From: Coturnix japonica
Lineage: Eukaryota > Chordata > Aves > Galliformes > Phasianidae
DNA length: 64,000 bases
Assembly: GCF_001577835.2 (NCBI RefSeq)
Contig: NC_029521.1
Span: forward strand, 7,368,255-7,432,254
Direction: 5' to 3'
Shown: one piece after another, positions 13,071 through 25,700 of the stretch
Position numbering within the stretch: position 1 is the first letter of the stretch
Layout: each line of letters opens with the position of its first letter
Program-made: the position numbers and the translations under genes
The notes under the pieces: generated by a model
The model's database searches: none
What the model saw: only the letters and a program-made list of their open reading frames with translations
Told to the model about the DNA's origin: nothing

Positions 13071-13099
13071 AAAAAAAAAAAAAAAGAGAGAGAGAGAGA
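13071..13099. repeat. A-tract and (GA)7 simple repeat
   Basis: Fifteen A residues (13071-13085) are followed by seven GA dinucleotides (13086-13099). This is a plain microsatellite in the JMJD1C-REEP3 interval. Confidence 0.9.
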
Positions 13100-16000
13100 T
13101 TCTAAGGGGTGCTTTCCTGCTCTTCTGTTTCTGCTACAAAACAAGGTACTGGAGGCATTTAATTCATTGCAACCTCCTTAGCAATTAGTCTTCAAAAACT
13201 GATACAATTAATCAGCAGTTGTACAACAGACCTTTCAGCAGCACAGTAAATTCTTAGTTGAAAAGAAACGTAAGCATAGAAAATCTAATATTTGCACTTT
13301 TTATCAGATAATATTCTAACTGAATTGCCAGATGATGTTCTATTGTTCTGCAATCAAAGCAGAACATTGTGCTGAAATGATGGAAATGCTTTGGCTTTTC
13401 ATTGACTGAAGAGCTGTTTTGGTCAATGAAGGGTGTTAGACATCCCTCTGTAGTCTTGGGGGGCACAGAAATCTCTCATCCTGTTCTTTGTATCATTCCA
13501 TCTTACAATCTTGTTATTTGAACTTTCAAGTTTTGTATTTGCAGGTGCATCTGCAGAATTCAGGAGGAGAATCTTATTAATGAATATAGAAGCAAGTAAA
13601 AGGAATATCAGGTAGTGAAAGTTAGCTAACCTTTACTATTAGTCTCATACATGGGAAAATGCATGACTAGTTAAATATCTGAGAAGCATAAACTACAAAT
13701 TTTAACAGTGTTTTCATTATTAGTAAGTTTTAAAAGCAATATCAACTTAGGGTAATGTAAGAAAAAATCATCTGTACATCCACTCTGTATTTTGTTGTAT
13801 CATCTGATCCGTATTCTGGCTCCAAAACAGCAAACATCTCTGCTATGATTCAATAACTGGGGCAATGGCTTGTTGGGTTTGTTTGCTTGTTGGGGCCCCA
13901 ACTGAAAACCTCAAATTGTCCTGTATCTGATATGTATTTAGAATTTGCTCCCGTCAAACAACACAAGTAAAAAACAGCAAGGCAATTAACATACGAATGT
14001 TTTGGGAGCAGCGGTGGAAGCCGTGCTCTCTGCAGGGAGTTCATCCTCACAGCAAGGGGACAGAACCCAAAAACTCTATAGTCCAAAAACCAGTTTGTGT
14101 CTTCCTAAACATTGCTCAATTCCTGTTTTCACAGCTGCCACATAGGAAAAGAATGTTTATTTGCCTCTAAAGGAGGTAAAAGTTAAACATTAATGTTTGT
14201 ATGCCTACGTTCTATTACACAAAAGTAGTTTGAAGAAAATGGAGGGCTGCTGATCTTCACCAGAGATTTTCTAAATCCTGTTAAAACCATTTAAAGTGAC
14301 TTCTAGATACATTACGTGGCTTTTGTGCAGGACTTAAAAATATCCTATAGGTAGCTGTAAGTCTTCCTTACATAAAAATAGATGTATGGGTAAGACATAT
14401 CCCAGGTCTGAATAAGTACATGGTATGGATTTAATTGCTGCACCACTCCCTGTGTTTCTGCAGTTCAAGGGAATGGATTCTCATTCCATACAAGCTACAA
14501 AACAAGGAAGTCCATGTGGCATCCTGATGTCTGTCTCCTGGGGATCGGGCCAACATTTGTTGGGTTTATTGCACTGAATTCAGTCTCAAAATGTTCTGTG
14601 AAACAAAGCAACCTCCTTAGGAAGATGAATTCCTGTTAGGATCCATCTGCCTTTATCTTTGAAAAAATAAATTAAAAAAATTGCCTCTTTAAATGTAAAT
14701 GCAGCTTTTCACCAGAGACAGTATTGCCATGGCAACAAACACAAGAAAAATAAATGTCTTCGCTCAAAATAAAGACTGGTTTTCTCTCAAACATACCTTA
14801 TACAAAATAGAATACGCAGCTATGGATTTGATGCATACAATTCTCTTGGACCATAAGAAAGAGTATCACTCTCTTCCTAGAAAGACTCTCTGAGATGACT
14901 GAACACATAATTGCTTATAGAAATCTACTATATGGTTCTTTCATAGGATCCAAAGTAGAGCTCTCATCTCACAGTTTGCTCTAGATGGTTTGGAATGCTA
15001 CAGACTCCAGTGCAGTGTTATGCAGGCAGCAGGATCCGCCTCTGCAGAAGAGTTTACAGAACTGGAGTCTAAAATGTAATCTCTCTGAGCTAATTCATAT
15101 TTCAAATCCTTTGCTGTTCAAGGTTGTTTTATTCAGCCCAACGCTAGAGAGGACTTTATTCAAGGGAAATATAGCGGTTCAGATTTCTGCTTTCACTGAA
15201 TGCAATAAAGAATACGTTCAGGGTAAGCCTGTTTTTAGAATAAGGATATTGAGCAGAATACTCTAATTTTACCACAAATTCCTCTCTACCATTTTCTGCA
15301 CCTGGTCCCCTCTGTAGAGGTCAATTAAGGAGACAACCCAGGTGGCCAACATCATTATTTTCAAGACCTCAATACCTGCACAGAAAGAGTAAAATTTGTT
15401 TTTATGTTGTTGTTTCAATGTCACAGTCTACGACTACAGCAGAAGTTTTCAAAGACCGTAATTGTTGAACCATTTCACGTATTTCCCCACTTCTTCCTTT
15501 CATAAATCACTTTCAGCCATTTGACCACGTGAATTGTGTTTGAAGGCTGCAGAGGAGTGAAAATGCCTTTGTTTGGACTTCACTGGTGCGAGCACTTGAG
15601 GAATTCCAGCACGTGCCCATGGAACTGAAAGCGTCTTGTGCAGACATGGAACCTCTGATCTGAATAAGCCAACAGTGTATGGAGTGTAAGCCATTCCTAC
15701 TCCATGTATGGTAGGAAAACTGTATTATCTCTGCAGATATAGAGCTGCTGTACCATGAAGTGCCCAGCTTCACCCACATGTCCCTGACAGGTGAGACCTG
15801 CCAGCCCTCAATCTCAGCAAGGTGTCTGGGCTGGGTCATCCTGCCTCACAGTGACAAGGGAAAGAACTGGGCGCACAGACACCAATCCTTCCCAGATGTG
15901 CCCTCCCATAGCTTTGGATCAGGTGCAGGCAGCAGTCTGTGCACCCCACATAAGTACATGTCCTTACACAGCCCTTGGAACTGGTTATTTCTATGCTGAT

Positions 16001-16489
16001 ATTGATAACCATGGAAGCTGGCAGGCTCACGATGCAGCTCAGCCATGTGCTGGCACACACAGCAGTGTCCCTGTGTCCAGAGCTGCTCTGCAGAGGCCTG
16101 GCCTGAGGAGCTGCACCCTGATCCGGGCCACAGCGAGGGAACATGAAGGAAAGTGTGGATACAGGTGGGCAGCTCGGCCTGCCCTGTACCAAGCGGTCCC
16201 TGCGCTTCAAGGAAGAGATGAGAAGTGCAGAAAGGGGCCGTGTTACACTCCTCCCTGATCAAACTAAATGGTACCTGCTTCTATCTCCTCGTGCATCAGC
16301 GTGACGACTGTTGGGCACAGGGTGTCTTCGTTTTTCGGTCTAAAGATAGGCGGCACTTCACGGCCGCGCTCACAGGGCGGGTGACTAATCCAGGCGCATC
16401 AGGCAGGGACAGGACGTTACCGCACCAAGCTCGGGGGCTGTGGGCAGGAGGACAGCCCGGCTCCTACAGGGGGCTGGAGGGCAGCGGCA

Positions 16490-16525
16490 GGCCGGGCATG
16501 AGGCCGGGCATGAGGCCGGGCAGGA
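16490..16525. repeat. 12-bp GC-rich tandem repeat, three units
   Basis: Three consecutive units of ggccgggcatga (the last reading ggccgggcagga) fill 16490-16525, about 200 bp upstream of the REEP3 start codon at the edge of the CpG island. Confidence 0.85.
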
Positions 16526-16603
16526 GCCGTCACGTTTCCCCTCAGCGCGACCCTGGGGCCGAGCTCGGGCTGCGGGAAACACCTCAGCGCTCAGCCGTCA
16601 CAG

Positions 16604-16615
16604 TGCGCATGCGCG
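16604..16615. promoter_or_regulatory. NRF1-type site in REEP3 promoter
   Basis: The 12-mer tgcgcatgcgcg is a full match to the palindromic NRF1 consensus YGCGCAYGCGCR. It lies about 110 bp upstream of the REEP3 ATG inside the CpG island, a usual place for NRF1 sites in housekeeping promoters. Binding is inferred from the motif only. Confidence 0.65.
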
Positions 16616-16724
16616 GCGCCGCCGGGCTGTGGCGGCGGGCGGGGAGTGTCGCGCAGGGCGGGGCGGCGCGCGGCCATTCGGGCCCGGCTCGCCGAGGGGA
16701 CGCGCCGCCGCCGCGGCCGCCGCG

Positions 16725-16756
16725 ATGGTGTCGTGGATGATCTCGCGGGCCGTCGT
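16725..16756 (+). CDS. REEP3: REEP3 coding exon 1
   Basis: The exon codes for [10 protein letters not shown] plus two bases of Val11. The initiator lies in gccgcgATGG, a favourable context. The donor is GTGAGT at 16757. The sequence up to 16724 in the island should be 5' UTR and promoter; the transcription start is not marked. Confidence 0.95.
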
Positions 16757-19700
16757 GTGAGTGCCGGGAGCGGGCGGCGCCGCGTACATCCGTCCCGGTC
16801 CGGGGCTTCCCACGGAGGGGGCGGTGGGAGGGAGGCGGGCTTCGTCGGCCCCCGGGCGCTGCCGTTGGGCCCCCGAGCGGGGGCGGCCGCCGAGCGCGGC
16901 CCCGGCGCTGAGGGCGCAGGTGTGGCGGGGCCGTGCGGGGCAGCCGCGGATCCGCGTGTTCCGCCGGCTCGGGAGGGCTGCGCCGATCCCCTCTGCATAA
17001 CGCAACGCGGAGCGCTGCTCCTGCCCGCGGCCCTGCGCGGGGTGAGGTGCGGGCCGCCCCCTCGGGCCGGGAGCGGTCGGTTGTCGCGGTGAGCGCTGCT
17101 AGTAAATGAGTGCTAATGAAGCTGTAAAGGCAGGTCGGTAACTGTCAGCAGCGTGTGGCGGCTCTGTCTGTGCCGGCCCGGTTCTTGCTGCGTTGCTCGA
17201 GTTGAGATTATGCTGCGTGTGACTTCTTGCCAAGCTAATGAGGTGATCCTGTGCACAGAGCAGTGCTGCGAGTGCCTGAGTGAGTGCCAAGAGCAGCAGG
17301 AGTGTGTAACCCGGTACAGGGGGCAATAAACAGGATTTCCTCGTTTTGTTGGTGACAAGCATCTCTCTGAAGCCGTCTGGTGTCATTTCAGATCAAGCCT
17401 TGATTTGCTGTCAGGATGTCTTTTCGTGCAAAGTACGTTTGTTGCTGTGGTCTCAGCACTACACAAGTAACAGTCTCTCATCTGTCCTCTGTCCTTCTGC
17501 CCTTTATGAGACCTGTCAGATGGCTGAAATGGCTAAAAAGAGCCGTGTGTCTCAGGGCTGGTAAGGAACGATGTTGGCTGTGGGAAGAATTGCTGCCATT
17601 CTGTCAGCATGGTCTTCCCATGGGCAGTAGTGGGAAGATCCATGCCCATACTTTCTGTAAGTCAAACTAGCTGCTGAACCTGTTTCTGCTTGGTTATATG
17701 GAAACACCAACCAGAGGATTTTGCCTTTAACAGTGTTTTAAACTGCGCTGGCTGTAAAGGAAATAACAGCAGCGCTGGGCAACTCTGTTTCCAACGGGGA
17801 GGTTCTTGTTAAGTTGCTTGTAGTGGCTCCCTCTCCCCTCCCCTTTGAAATTAGCTACCAAGCAGTGTACTTGCATTTTTGAGGATTAAGTCCTTTGTGG
17901 GTCTGACCAGTATCACAGGCATTTAAGGTGATAGCTGCTCCAGTGCACGGTTCTATTGCAATGAAGGACAGCATGTTACTCAGACTGGTTTTCTGCTTGC
18001 TGTTACTGACTCACTTCTGCGTGCTCATTATTTTTGCTAAAAAGAGAGTATTTGATACTATTTATAAATCCTCTTCACCTTCTCGTGCCCTGGTTTCCCA
18101 GCTGTGGGACTTAAACCTTGCCAGTGCTTAGCTTCCTGGGTAGGAAGTTCAGTGCATCCAGAAGAGCACTTGTACAGCTTGGAAACTTATTTAACTTTGC
18201 TTAATAAAGTAAAATTTGCACAGGTAGGACAGGCGAGAGGTATCATGGAGATAGAGGTGGTGTGACATAAGATGTTTTTAATCAAGTAGTCTTCAAATTG
18301 TCTTCCTTGCTCTCTTTTTCTCAATATTCGTTATACTGGCTTCCTCTTCGTGGTCTGTTTTGCTTCCTGATATCTTTCCAGGCTGTTCCAGTGGCTATTT
18401 CTCTGACTTGTGCATTGTCAGTTGGTTAGAAGTGTGCTATCTCTTCAGTAAAGCCTGCAACGAAGATGAAAATACTTCTAACCAGCATGTAGATGCTGAG
18501 ACCTGAGGTTTTCTGCTATTCATTGTCATTTTTGTTTGGTGTCTTTCTTTTGTATATGAGAGCCGTACAGGTTTTGTGCTGCCCATAACAAGTCCAAAAA
18601 GCTCTCTTGTCCTCTTTCAGGATGATCTGTTGTCTTCATGAGTGGTTGGAAGGGGCAGCAGTTGCTCTAGCTGCAGTGCAAGTCCTCCTTTACTGGCAGA
18701 CCTTCTCTTTGTCAAAGTAAAAAAGAAAAAAGCCAGCAAAGTATGCATCTGTAGGTGTGTCACAGTGCCCTCTGAGTTTTCCATACTGAGGACTTGTCCT
18801 GACGTGCACCTCCTAAGCAAACCAGCTTCTGGTTCAGTCTGAGAACTTGCAATTTGGAATTCATCAGCTAGAAATAATTTGGTTAAAGCTTGAAGGAACC
18901 AGGGAATGGAGGTAGTAAGGAATTAGAATTCTTAATTGCATGTGAATTGTCTAGAAGAGTCATCAGCAGGGAGTGGTTAAAACTCACTGCTTTGTGTTCT
19001 TTGGCAAAACTTTGCTTTAATGAAGAGTTCTGCTTTCTTGCTTTAAATACTTCAGCATGCAGGCTTGTGAAATACATTGCACTAGTTGTGTATCTTCCTT
19101 TCAGTGGAGAAGTGGAAGACTCGAAGCACATAATTAGAATGCCTTTTCATTTTAAGGTTTATAGGGTGCTGTTAAGAGTAAGTATAGGTTGTTAGTTGTT
19201 CCACTCTGGCTATTGCAACAGTTTTAAGAAAGATTACTGCAATATTTTTCCATCTTTGCACTTCCAAAAAGCCAAGAGAAAAGTTTGGAGTCTCAGGGAA
19301 TTTCTGGAAGTGTTACAGCTTGTCAAGTACTCAGTTTCTAATGGTGGGAATTCTTAACTTTGTGGCTGGCTGTCTTGTTATCTTGTAGCCCTGTCTGACT
19401 GATCTGCTTTGATTGCTAGTTCTTCTCGTTTTAGGGTCTGAGCAATTGTGTACACATCAGTTGCTGAGACAGTGTATTTAGTAGTAAACACACTGAGTAC
19501 GTGTCAGTCACAGCCTGGTATGGATGAGATCAGACTATTCTCTTGTGCCAAGCAAAGATGTTATGCATCCTAAATAAAAAAGGAGATGGCCATTTTGTTC
19601 TTGCAATCTGTTAAAGCAGACTGTCTGCTGTAATCTGTTAATTTTTCCCCCCTCCTCATATAAAAATGGAAGTTGCCCCATCTGCGTTGCTTTGCAATGC

Positions 19701-22700
19701 TCACTCTACCCCTGTATTTAAGCATGTTTTCCTTCCAGTGAAGTTGTTTGAAAGTCTCAGCTGCTGGAATGGTGAGCTGTAGCGGACTGCAGGAGGAGGT
19801 GTTTTTCTGAGGTATTTGTAGCTGCTTTTTTTTCTGCCTATTCCCCACTTCCACTTTAGAGCCTTACAAAGAGCACGGGTGTATGAATAACACTTCAGCA
19901 AGTGTTCCACAGCTGTGGAATTAGGCTATAGCTGCAGCTATGTGAAGCTGGACAAAGACTGGGGCACATGGGAGCTGACCTGGAGATGGGGAGTAGCGTT
20001 ACTCTTTCAGTTTTTGCTGCTTTATGCATTAGAACTGTTTGTTTCCTTGCAGTTTCCATGTGAGTGTGTATACTTTGTAAGCCTGGATTATGTCTTGCTC
20101 TTGAACTATAAAGGTTTTTATTAAAACCAAGTACAAAAAACCAAAATCTTTTTGTTCTTGTTTGCTAATAAAAACACTGTCTAGTGTCTTGCTTGAAACA
20201 GCCATTGTTCATGAGATAGAACTGAGTGTAACGATACTGCCGGCATGGTTTGTGGAAGTAATAGCTATGTGCAGCCCGACCTTCAAGTCAGAATGGCCCT
20301 TTGTGGGAGAGTTCCTTCATCTGTAGCCTTCTCTTGTTGTGGCTGGATGCTTCCAGCTGAAGCCTGAAGAATGTTGAATGCTGTCGGACCCAGAATGTGC
20401 TTCCATTGTAAAGACCCATAAATCCCAGCTGCACCTGTGGGGGAGAGGAGAAGGATTTGCTGTCATGGTGAGTGAAATGAGTCAATCAATCATCATGTGT
20501 CAGTTATCCTTGACACTTGATGCTATCCTTAAACTCTAACCAGCTTCTTGCTGGGAAGGGCCATCCTTTTACCCTTCCCCCATCCTCTGCTTCCCAGAGA
20601 GGCCCCAATGTGTGTGGTTGAGGTTGTTTTGTCTGCTGAAGCGTGCTTTCTGTAGAGATCCTTTAGAGAGGGCCATCTTTGCTCAGTTGCCATGTGCTAT
20701 GTAAATGCCATGTTGAGAATTAAAAGTTGTAGGAAGAAAACAGCACTGGTTTTGTTGTCAGCATATTGCCTGTCGAGTTAAAGCATGCTCTGTATTCACA
20801 TCCTTCACTTGCATGTTGCTGCTTATTGGTTCTAGTGATGAGTCTAGTTACAGCAGTAGTGGTGCAGCTGTTCTCATTAAACAAGGCCTCCTGATTTTTA
20901 AAGGCTCTTAAATTTTGTAATTGGAAGTCTGCAACTATATATACATCAAGGGACTAAGTACGTTGTCCTGTCTATTGAAGGCTTAAAGTCATTTACATAA
21001 TTGAGCAATGAAATCATTAAAATACTTCCATCCATGGTTCAGCTTTGCAGTTAGGTAATCCATATGTACAGTCAAAAGCATCTGCTCGCTAAGCTTGACT
21101 TGCAACACTTATTCTGTGAGCTCCTACAGTGTAGGATGTGACTGGTTCTGACAGAGTTAGAAATGAAATGAGCATGCCCACTGCCTGCCTGACACACCTT
21201 TCCTTGTGTCAATGTTTGCTATGCAGTCCAGCTGCTCTTTTCTTGCCCGTGTTTATAGCATTCTGCAGATGCAGAGCATGCGTGATCAGCGCTCGTAGCC
21301 CAGGGCGGCCTGGTGAACTGAAGCTCCCTGGAACAGATGGAGCACAACCAGAGGCGTACTGCAGGGTCTGACATTCTGACTTAATTGTCTTGGTGTGCGC
21401 TGCGTTACAAAACGTGCTGAAATCCACATCTGTGTTCTATGCATTGTAGATAAAGGAATGCCAAGAACTGCGTGCTCTGGCACAGGAGGACATTGCTAAT
21501 TAAACAAACAACCTCTACTCTCGCGTGTTCTGCAAACCAGCTTCTGCTTTGTCAGAGCATATCTCAGCGTCTCAAGGTTCAGAGTGGATGTGACTTTGTA
21601 CTGTAACCAGTCATTGGTTATTTTGTATGTAGAGCCCTGTCCTGATAGGTGCCTATAAGGACATCTCTGGGGGAAGTGCAGTCTGGAATCCTGGTATCTA
21701 AATAAAGTAAAAACTGCTTTGACTTGGTGCTTTTAACCTTTGTGAGAAAATCTTTTGGGGGGTGGAGGGGAAGGGGGGGAAGTAAAAACCATGACTTGCA
21801 GAAATCTCTCTCCTGGTCTTTAATGTGCAAATCAACTTTTTCTGGGATTATTGGTCCTTTTTTTTCTGGTTTTGAACCTTCAAAACATCCACTATTGCAT
21901 GGGAGTACCTTCTGTAGCCCATCTAGGTACTTAGAGAACAAAAAGAAGAATATATGATCTCTGCATTCTGGATCTCTCACACCTTAAAGGCATGCTGGTT
22001 AGACTGTAGTAATTGACTGCAGGAAAATGAGGTGAGTTATACAGGGATGTAGGGTAGGAAAGATTGACTGTTGTGCTTTTACTGACCAGTGTGGCTTTAA
22101 ACATGGTAGCCAATGTGCCGAGATGCTTTAACACAACAGTTGTAACTCCCCGTAGAGGTCAGCTGCATCCTGAGCCCCTGCAGATAGTTCCTACTGTAGT
22201 TTGTTACTGACAGAATAATGGGGTGTGACTTAGTTTCCTGGGTGCTCTGTGGCCACTCTGCAAACACTGACGTGCAGGTAGGTTTACTTAAAAGAATGTT
22301 TTCCCTGTGTTATCATCTTGATAATATTGTTCAGTGTCCCAAACTGGTGGAACTTGTATCTGATGTTCCAAACCAACACAGTGCAGCCTCTTTCAGAAGC
22401 CTTTAACTCGGTGTAAAAAAGCAAGGATCCAAAAAAACATTTCCTGAAGTGAGAAGTCTGACAGTGTTTTGCTTTCTTTTGCTAATAAAGCTGTTGGGAC
22501 TTACACTGCTGGAAGGGGAACACTGGAAAACAGTCTGTCCTTGTGCCTTGCAGCTGCAGTCTGGTTTTGTTATTTCCTCTTCCTGACTCCCTTCTTAATG
22601 CATTGATCAAAAGCACGGAAAGGGGAACAAGGAAAGTACTCTCTTGCTTAGGGAGATCTTGATTGGTTTTGGTAATATCAAATTCCCTTTAGCTCTAATT

Positions 22701-25700
22701 GTAAAAGAAAAAAAGAGTTATTTGTTATTATGCTGGTATTACTCACCTTTATCTGCTAATGTTCTCTCTCCATACTAGGGCTCTGTTCTGGAACACGTGG
22801 TTTCCCTTATGTCTAAAAGCACGCTTAGTGCTCCTCAAATTAAGCATATTTACCAGTAAGTTGCTTTAGAAGCCGTGGATGGAGCTGATCTATTCACATC
22901 TTTCAGCGGTGAACAGCTGAAGGTTCATGTAGAATACAGAATGTCCACAGAAACGTCAAACGTATTCTTTTTAGTGTCTGCTTTAGCTGTCACTAGCTTG
23001 CTGTAGATGCAGTTTAAATAGTGCTGGTTTCGCAATTCAACATTAGAATTATCACTGGAAGCTGTTTCTCAATAATAATAATAATAGCCTTGAAGATCTG
23101 GGACTTGCCCCAGCAGCACCTTGTGTTCATGTGTGTGCACGTGTGGTTGGGCAGCAGCCTCTTCCACCCTCTCTGTCCTCTCCTGCTTTATTGAATGAAC
23201 CTCTGGAGAATGAGATTCAGAAGGGAGGGAAGTTGTTTCTCAGCATGGCATTTCTGATGTTAAGTTACTAATGGGGCTGCAGTTTGTTAGAGATTCGGCA
23301 TGTTGTCAGTTCTTGACTTGGTGTCTAGCACTGCACCCAGAGTTTTTCTTAGCACAAGCTGTAATTGAGGAAATGTGTGTACTGTGGAATGACAAGCCCA
23401 GATGTTATCCCAGTGGTATCTGCCAAATACAAATTTCATGAAGAAGCCATTTTCCTATGTACAATGGAAAATGTTTTGGTTTTATTAATGCTCTAAGAGG
23501 CTTTAGAAATGCCATTTTGGCTCTTTATCATTAGCAGAGCTGTTTGGAAATCAGAAACCTTTAGGCAGAAATTGAGATGTAAATAGCTTGTGATGATCAA
23601 AAGCGAACAACAGTCGCGTGAGGAAGAAATAAGGCTTGTTGTATTTCAGCTGGTGTTGTGTGGCTGCGTCACTTTTCTTTGCTAAAATACATTTGTCTTT
23701 TTTTTAGGGTTTTCTTTGTAGAAGCTTGACCTTGAGGCTGTTCTGAATCAGCCCCCCTAGGTTATAAGATGTACAATGATTAAATTGGAGCTTTCTGAGC
23801 CTTCGGGTTATGAACTGTGCTTTCCTATTTAAAGCCAAGCAAGCAGACTCAGTATGGCAACATGGCTGTGCGGTTTGTCTTTGATTTCTATATGGCTTAA
23901 GAATGAAATGTGGTTTATCTTGGAAAAAGCAGAAGGAATTCTTAGTTGGGACCACTCCTATTGTAAACGTTAGCTTCCTATAACTGGTAATTCTGATGTT
24001 GGTTGTGCTCCAAAAATGCTGAGAGAAGACATTCCACTGCGGCATTCTGCTGCACCAGCTGTGGCTGACGGTGCAATTCCAAAAGCAGTGAGATACTCCA
24101 AAGTTTCTAGCTGACCAATATCAAGTGGAAAGCGAAGTTGTTTTGTTGTTGTTTTTATCTCTGTGTCATTCAGTGTTGCTGGAGGGGTTGTGCCTACACT
24201 GTAGGTGATGTTGAGGCAGAGGCCAGGAGGGCAAAACTCCAGTGTGATGGGTAACTTTAAAGCCACTTTACAAAGCTGAAGAAAGCTTTAGATTCCACAG
24301 ATGGTGATAATGAACATGACTCCAGGAAGATATTGAATGTTTTTCCTCTAGTATCAGCAATAGTAGAGCTACTAGGTTGCTGGACTTCCATAGTTCATGT
24401 TGGATGTTAAATTACGTTTTTCCTTATGCAGCTCCTGAGGTGATGGATAAAACATGCTTGAACACTTTGGTACAGAGAATTTCTGCTCATCTTGTGCATC
24501 TGAGACGTGAACGCACGCACTATGTAATATTGCACAGGATTCTGTGATGACTTCCACAGCTTGATCCTGAAGATAGCATAGCGTGGGGGAAATAGGCCCA
24601 AGTTAAAGCTTTAAAAACAACTCCAGATGGCAAAAAATTCCTTTCTCCCAGCACTCAGGAAGGATTACTGCCACAGAATAGTGAATTATCTTGCTTTGGA
24701 TCTGAAATATGTTATAGGGTGAGGCTGCTTTAAATGTCCAATAGAGTTGCTGTAATGATAATGTTGTTTGTTTTTTTATTTAATTGCTTTGTTTTGTTCT
24801 TCTCAAGTTTTCTGGTGTTTGTGTTTTTTCACAGCATTTGCTTTTGTTTCTGTCAACTGAAGAACTTTGTTCCTTGCCTTAGCATTGCTCTGTTCAGCTG
24901 CAGTGTCTCACTGTGTCACTTACCATTTTGTACTGGCTGGAAGAACATCTTCATTATGCAAACCTGAATGTTATCTGATCGTTTTGCCGGCATGAGGATC
25001 TTTGAGATCTCTAAGATCTTAAATTTAAGAGCATCAAATGTGTTTAAAAACCTGCAGTTGGCAGTGCTGAGGTGATAGTGTTTGTTTTATTCTTCTGACA
25101 CTTGCCTCTCCACTGTTTGTACGTGTTTCAGAAACTTCTGTAGCATGAAACCTCTGAAAAGAAATGGCCACTGACTTGATGTGAGTTGGTTCAAGTTACT
25201 ATAATGAACAATTTTTCAGTGTGCAAATAAAATTGAAGTGGAAGGTGTTTGCAAGGTCTGGCCTTAATATAATGGACTTAATGTTGCTACACATAAATTA
25301 AGGCCTACTCAAATTGTAGAAGCCTTGAATAATATTTTGAAGGCACTGAGTAAAGCCAATATTAGCGAGAAGGTGTATGGGAGAGTCAGGCAGTTGTTCT
25401 TGGCTTCAGACTAACAGAGCCAACAAGTTAAGTGTTGAAAGCATATATAATTTAAAATTTCTCAATTAAAATTGAATGCCTCATCCTAGGATTTGTGTTA
25501 TTTGTGCTGCTTTTGTTCAACACTTTATCTGCATGAAAGCAGTGATGTTTTAGGAGCTTCTGAGAAGTATCCCAAATTGACAGGATCACGTAGCTCATGA
25601 AAACAGTGTGATCCTCCAATGGTAGTAAATGTGAAGAGCTGTTTTAGAAGTGAGTGAGCTTGTTAACTTGTTTGTTTGTCAACTTTGTCATGATGATATA

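Larger units (their letters stand above)
3871..16300. other. Intergenic interval between JMJD1C and REEP3 promoters
   Basis: About 12.4 kb without a gene I can support. The many short open frames have no recognisable protein character and no consistent codon use. Contents seen: one degenerate CR1 fragment (about 7616-7830), an A/GA simple repeat at 13071-13099 and ordinary AT-rich single-copy sequence. JMJD1C upstream non-coding exons could lie here or at the REEP3 island, but I cannot place any from sequence alone. Confidence 0.7.
16320..17110. promoter_or_regulatory. REEP3: CpG island of the REEP3 promoter
   Basis: GC and CpG content are high from about 16320 to 17110, strongest between 16590 and 17100, and the island surrounds the REEP3 start codon. 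It contains a perfect NRF1-type palindrome at 16604-16615 and a short GC-rich tandem repeat at 16490-16525. In human, as I recall, one JMJD1C isoform starts next to REEP3, so this island could be bidirectional. That point is inference and no minus-strand exon was identified. Confidence 0.8.

Noticed and set aside
16225-17092. Several 100-170 codon frames around the REEP3 start
   Set aside because: Same cause, a CpG island. They are Arg/Pro/Ala/Gly-rich, overlap each other on both strands and show no recognisable family.
21618-21980. 120-codon minus-strand frame in REEP3 intron 1
   Set aside because: It overlaps the G-rich run, has no recognisable motif, and composition is not convincingly protein-like. 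I could not support it as a gene or fossil.
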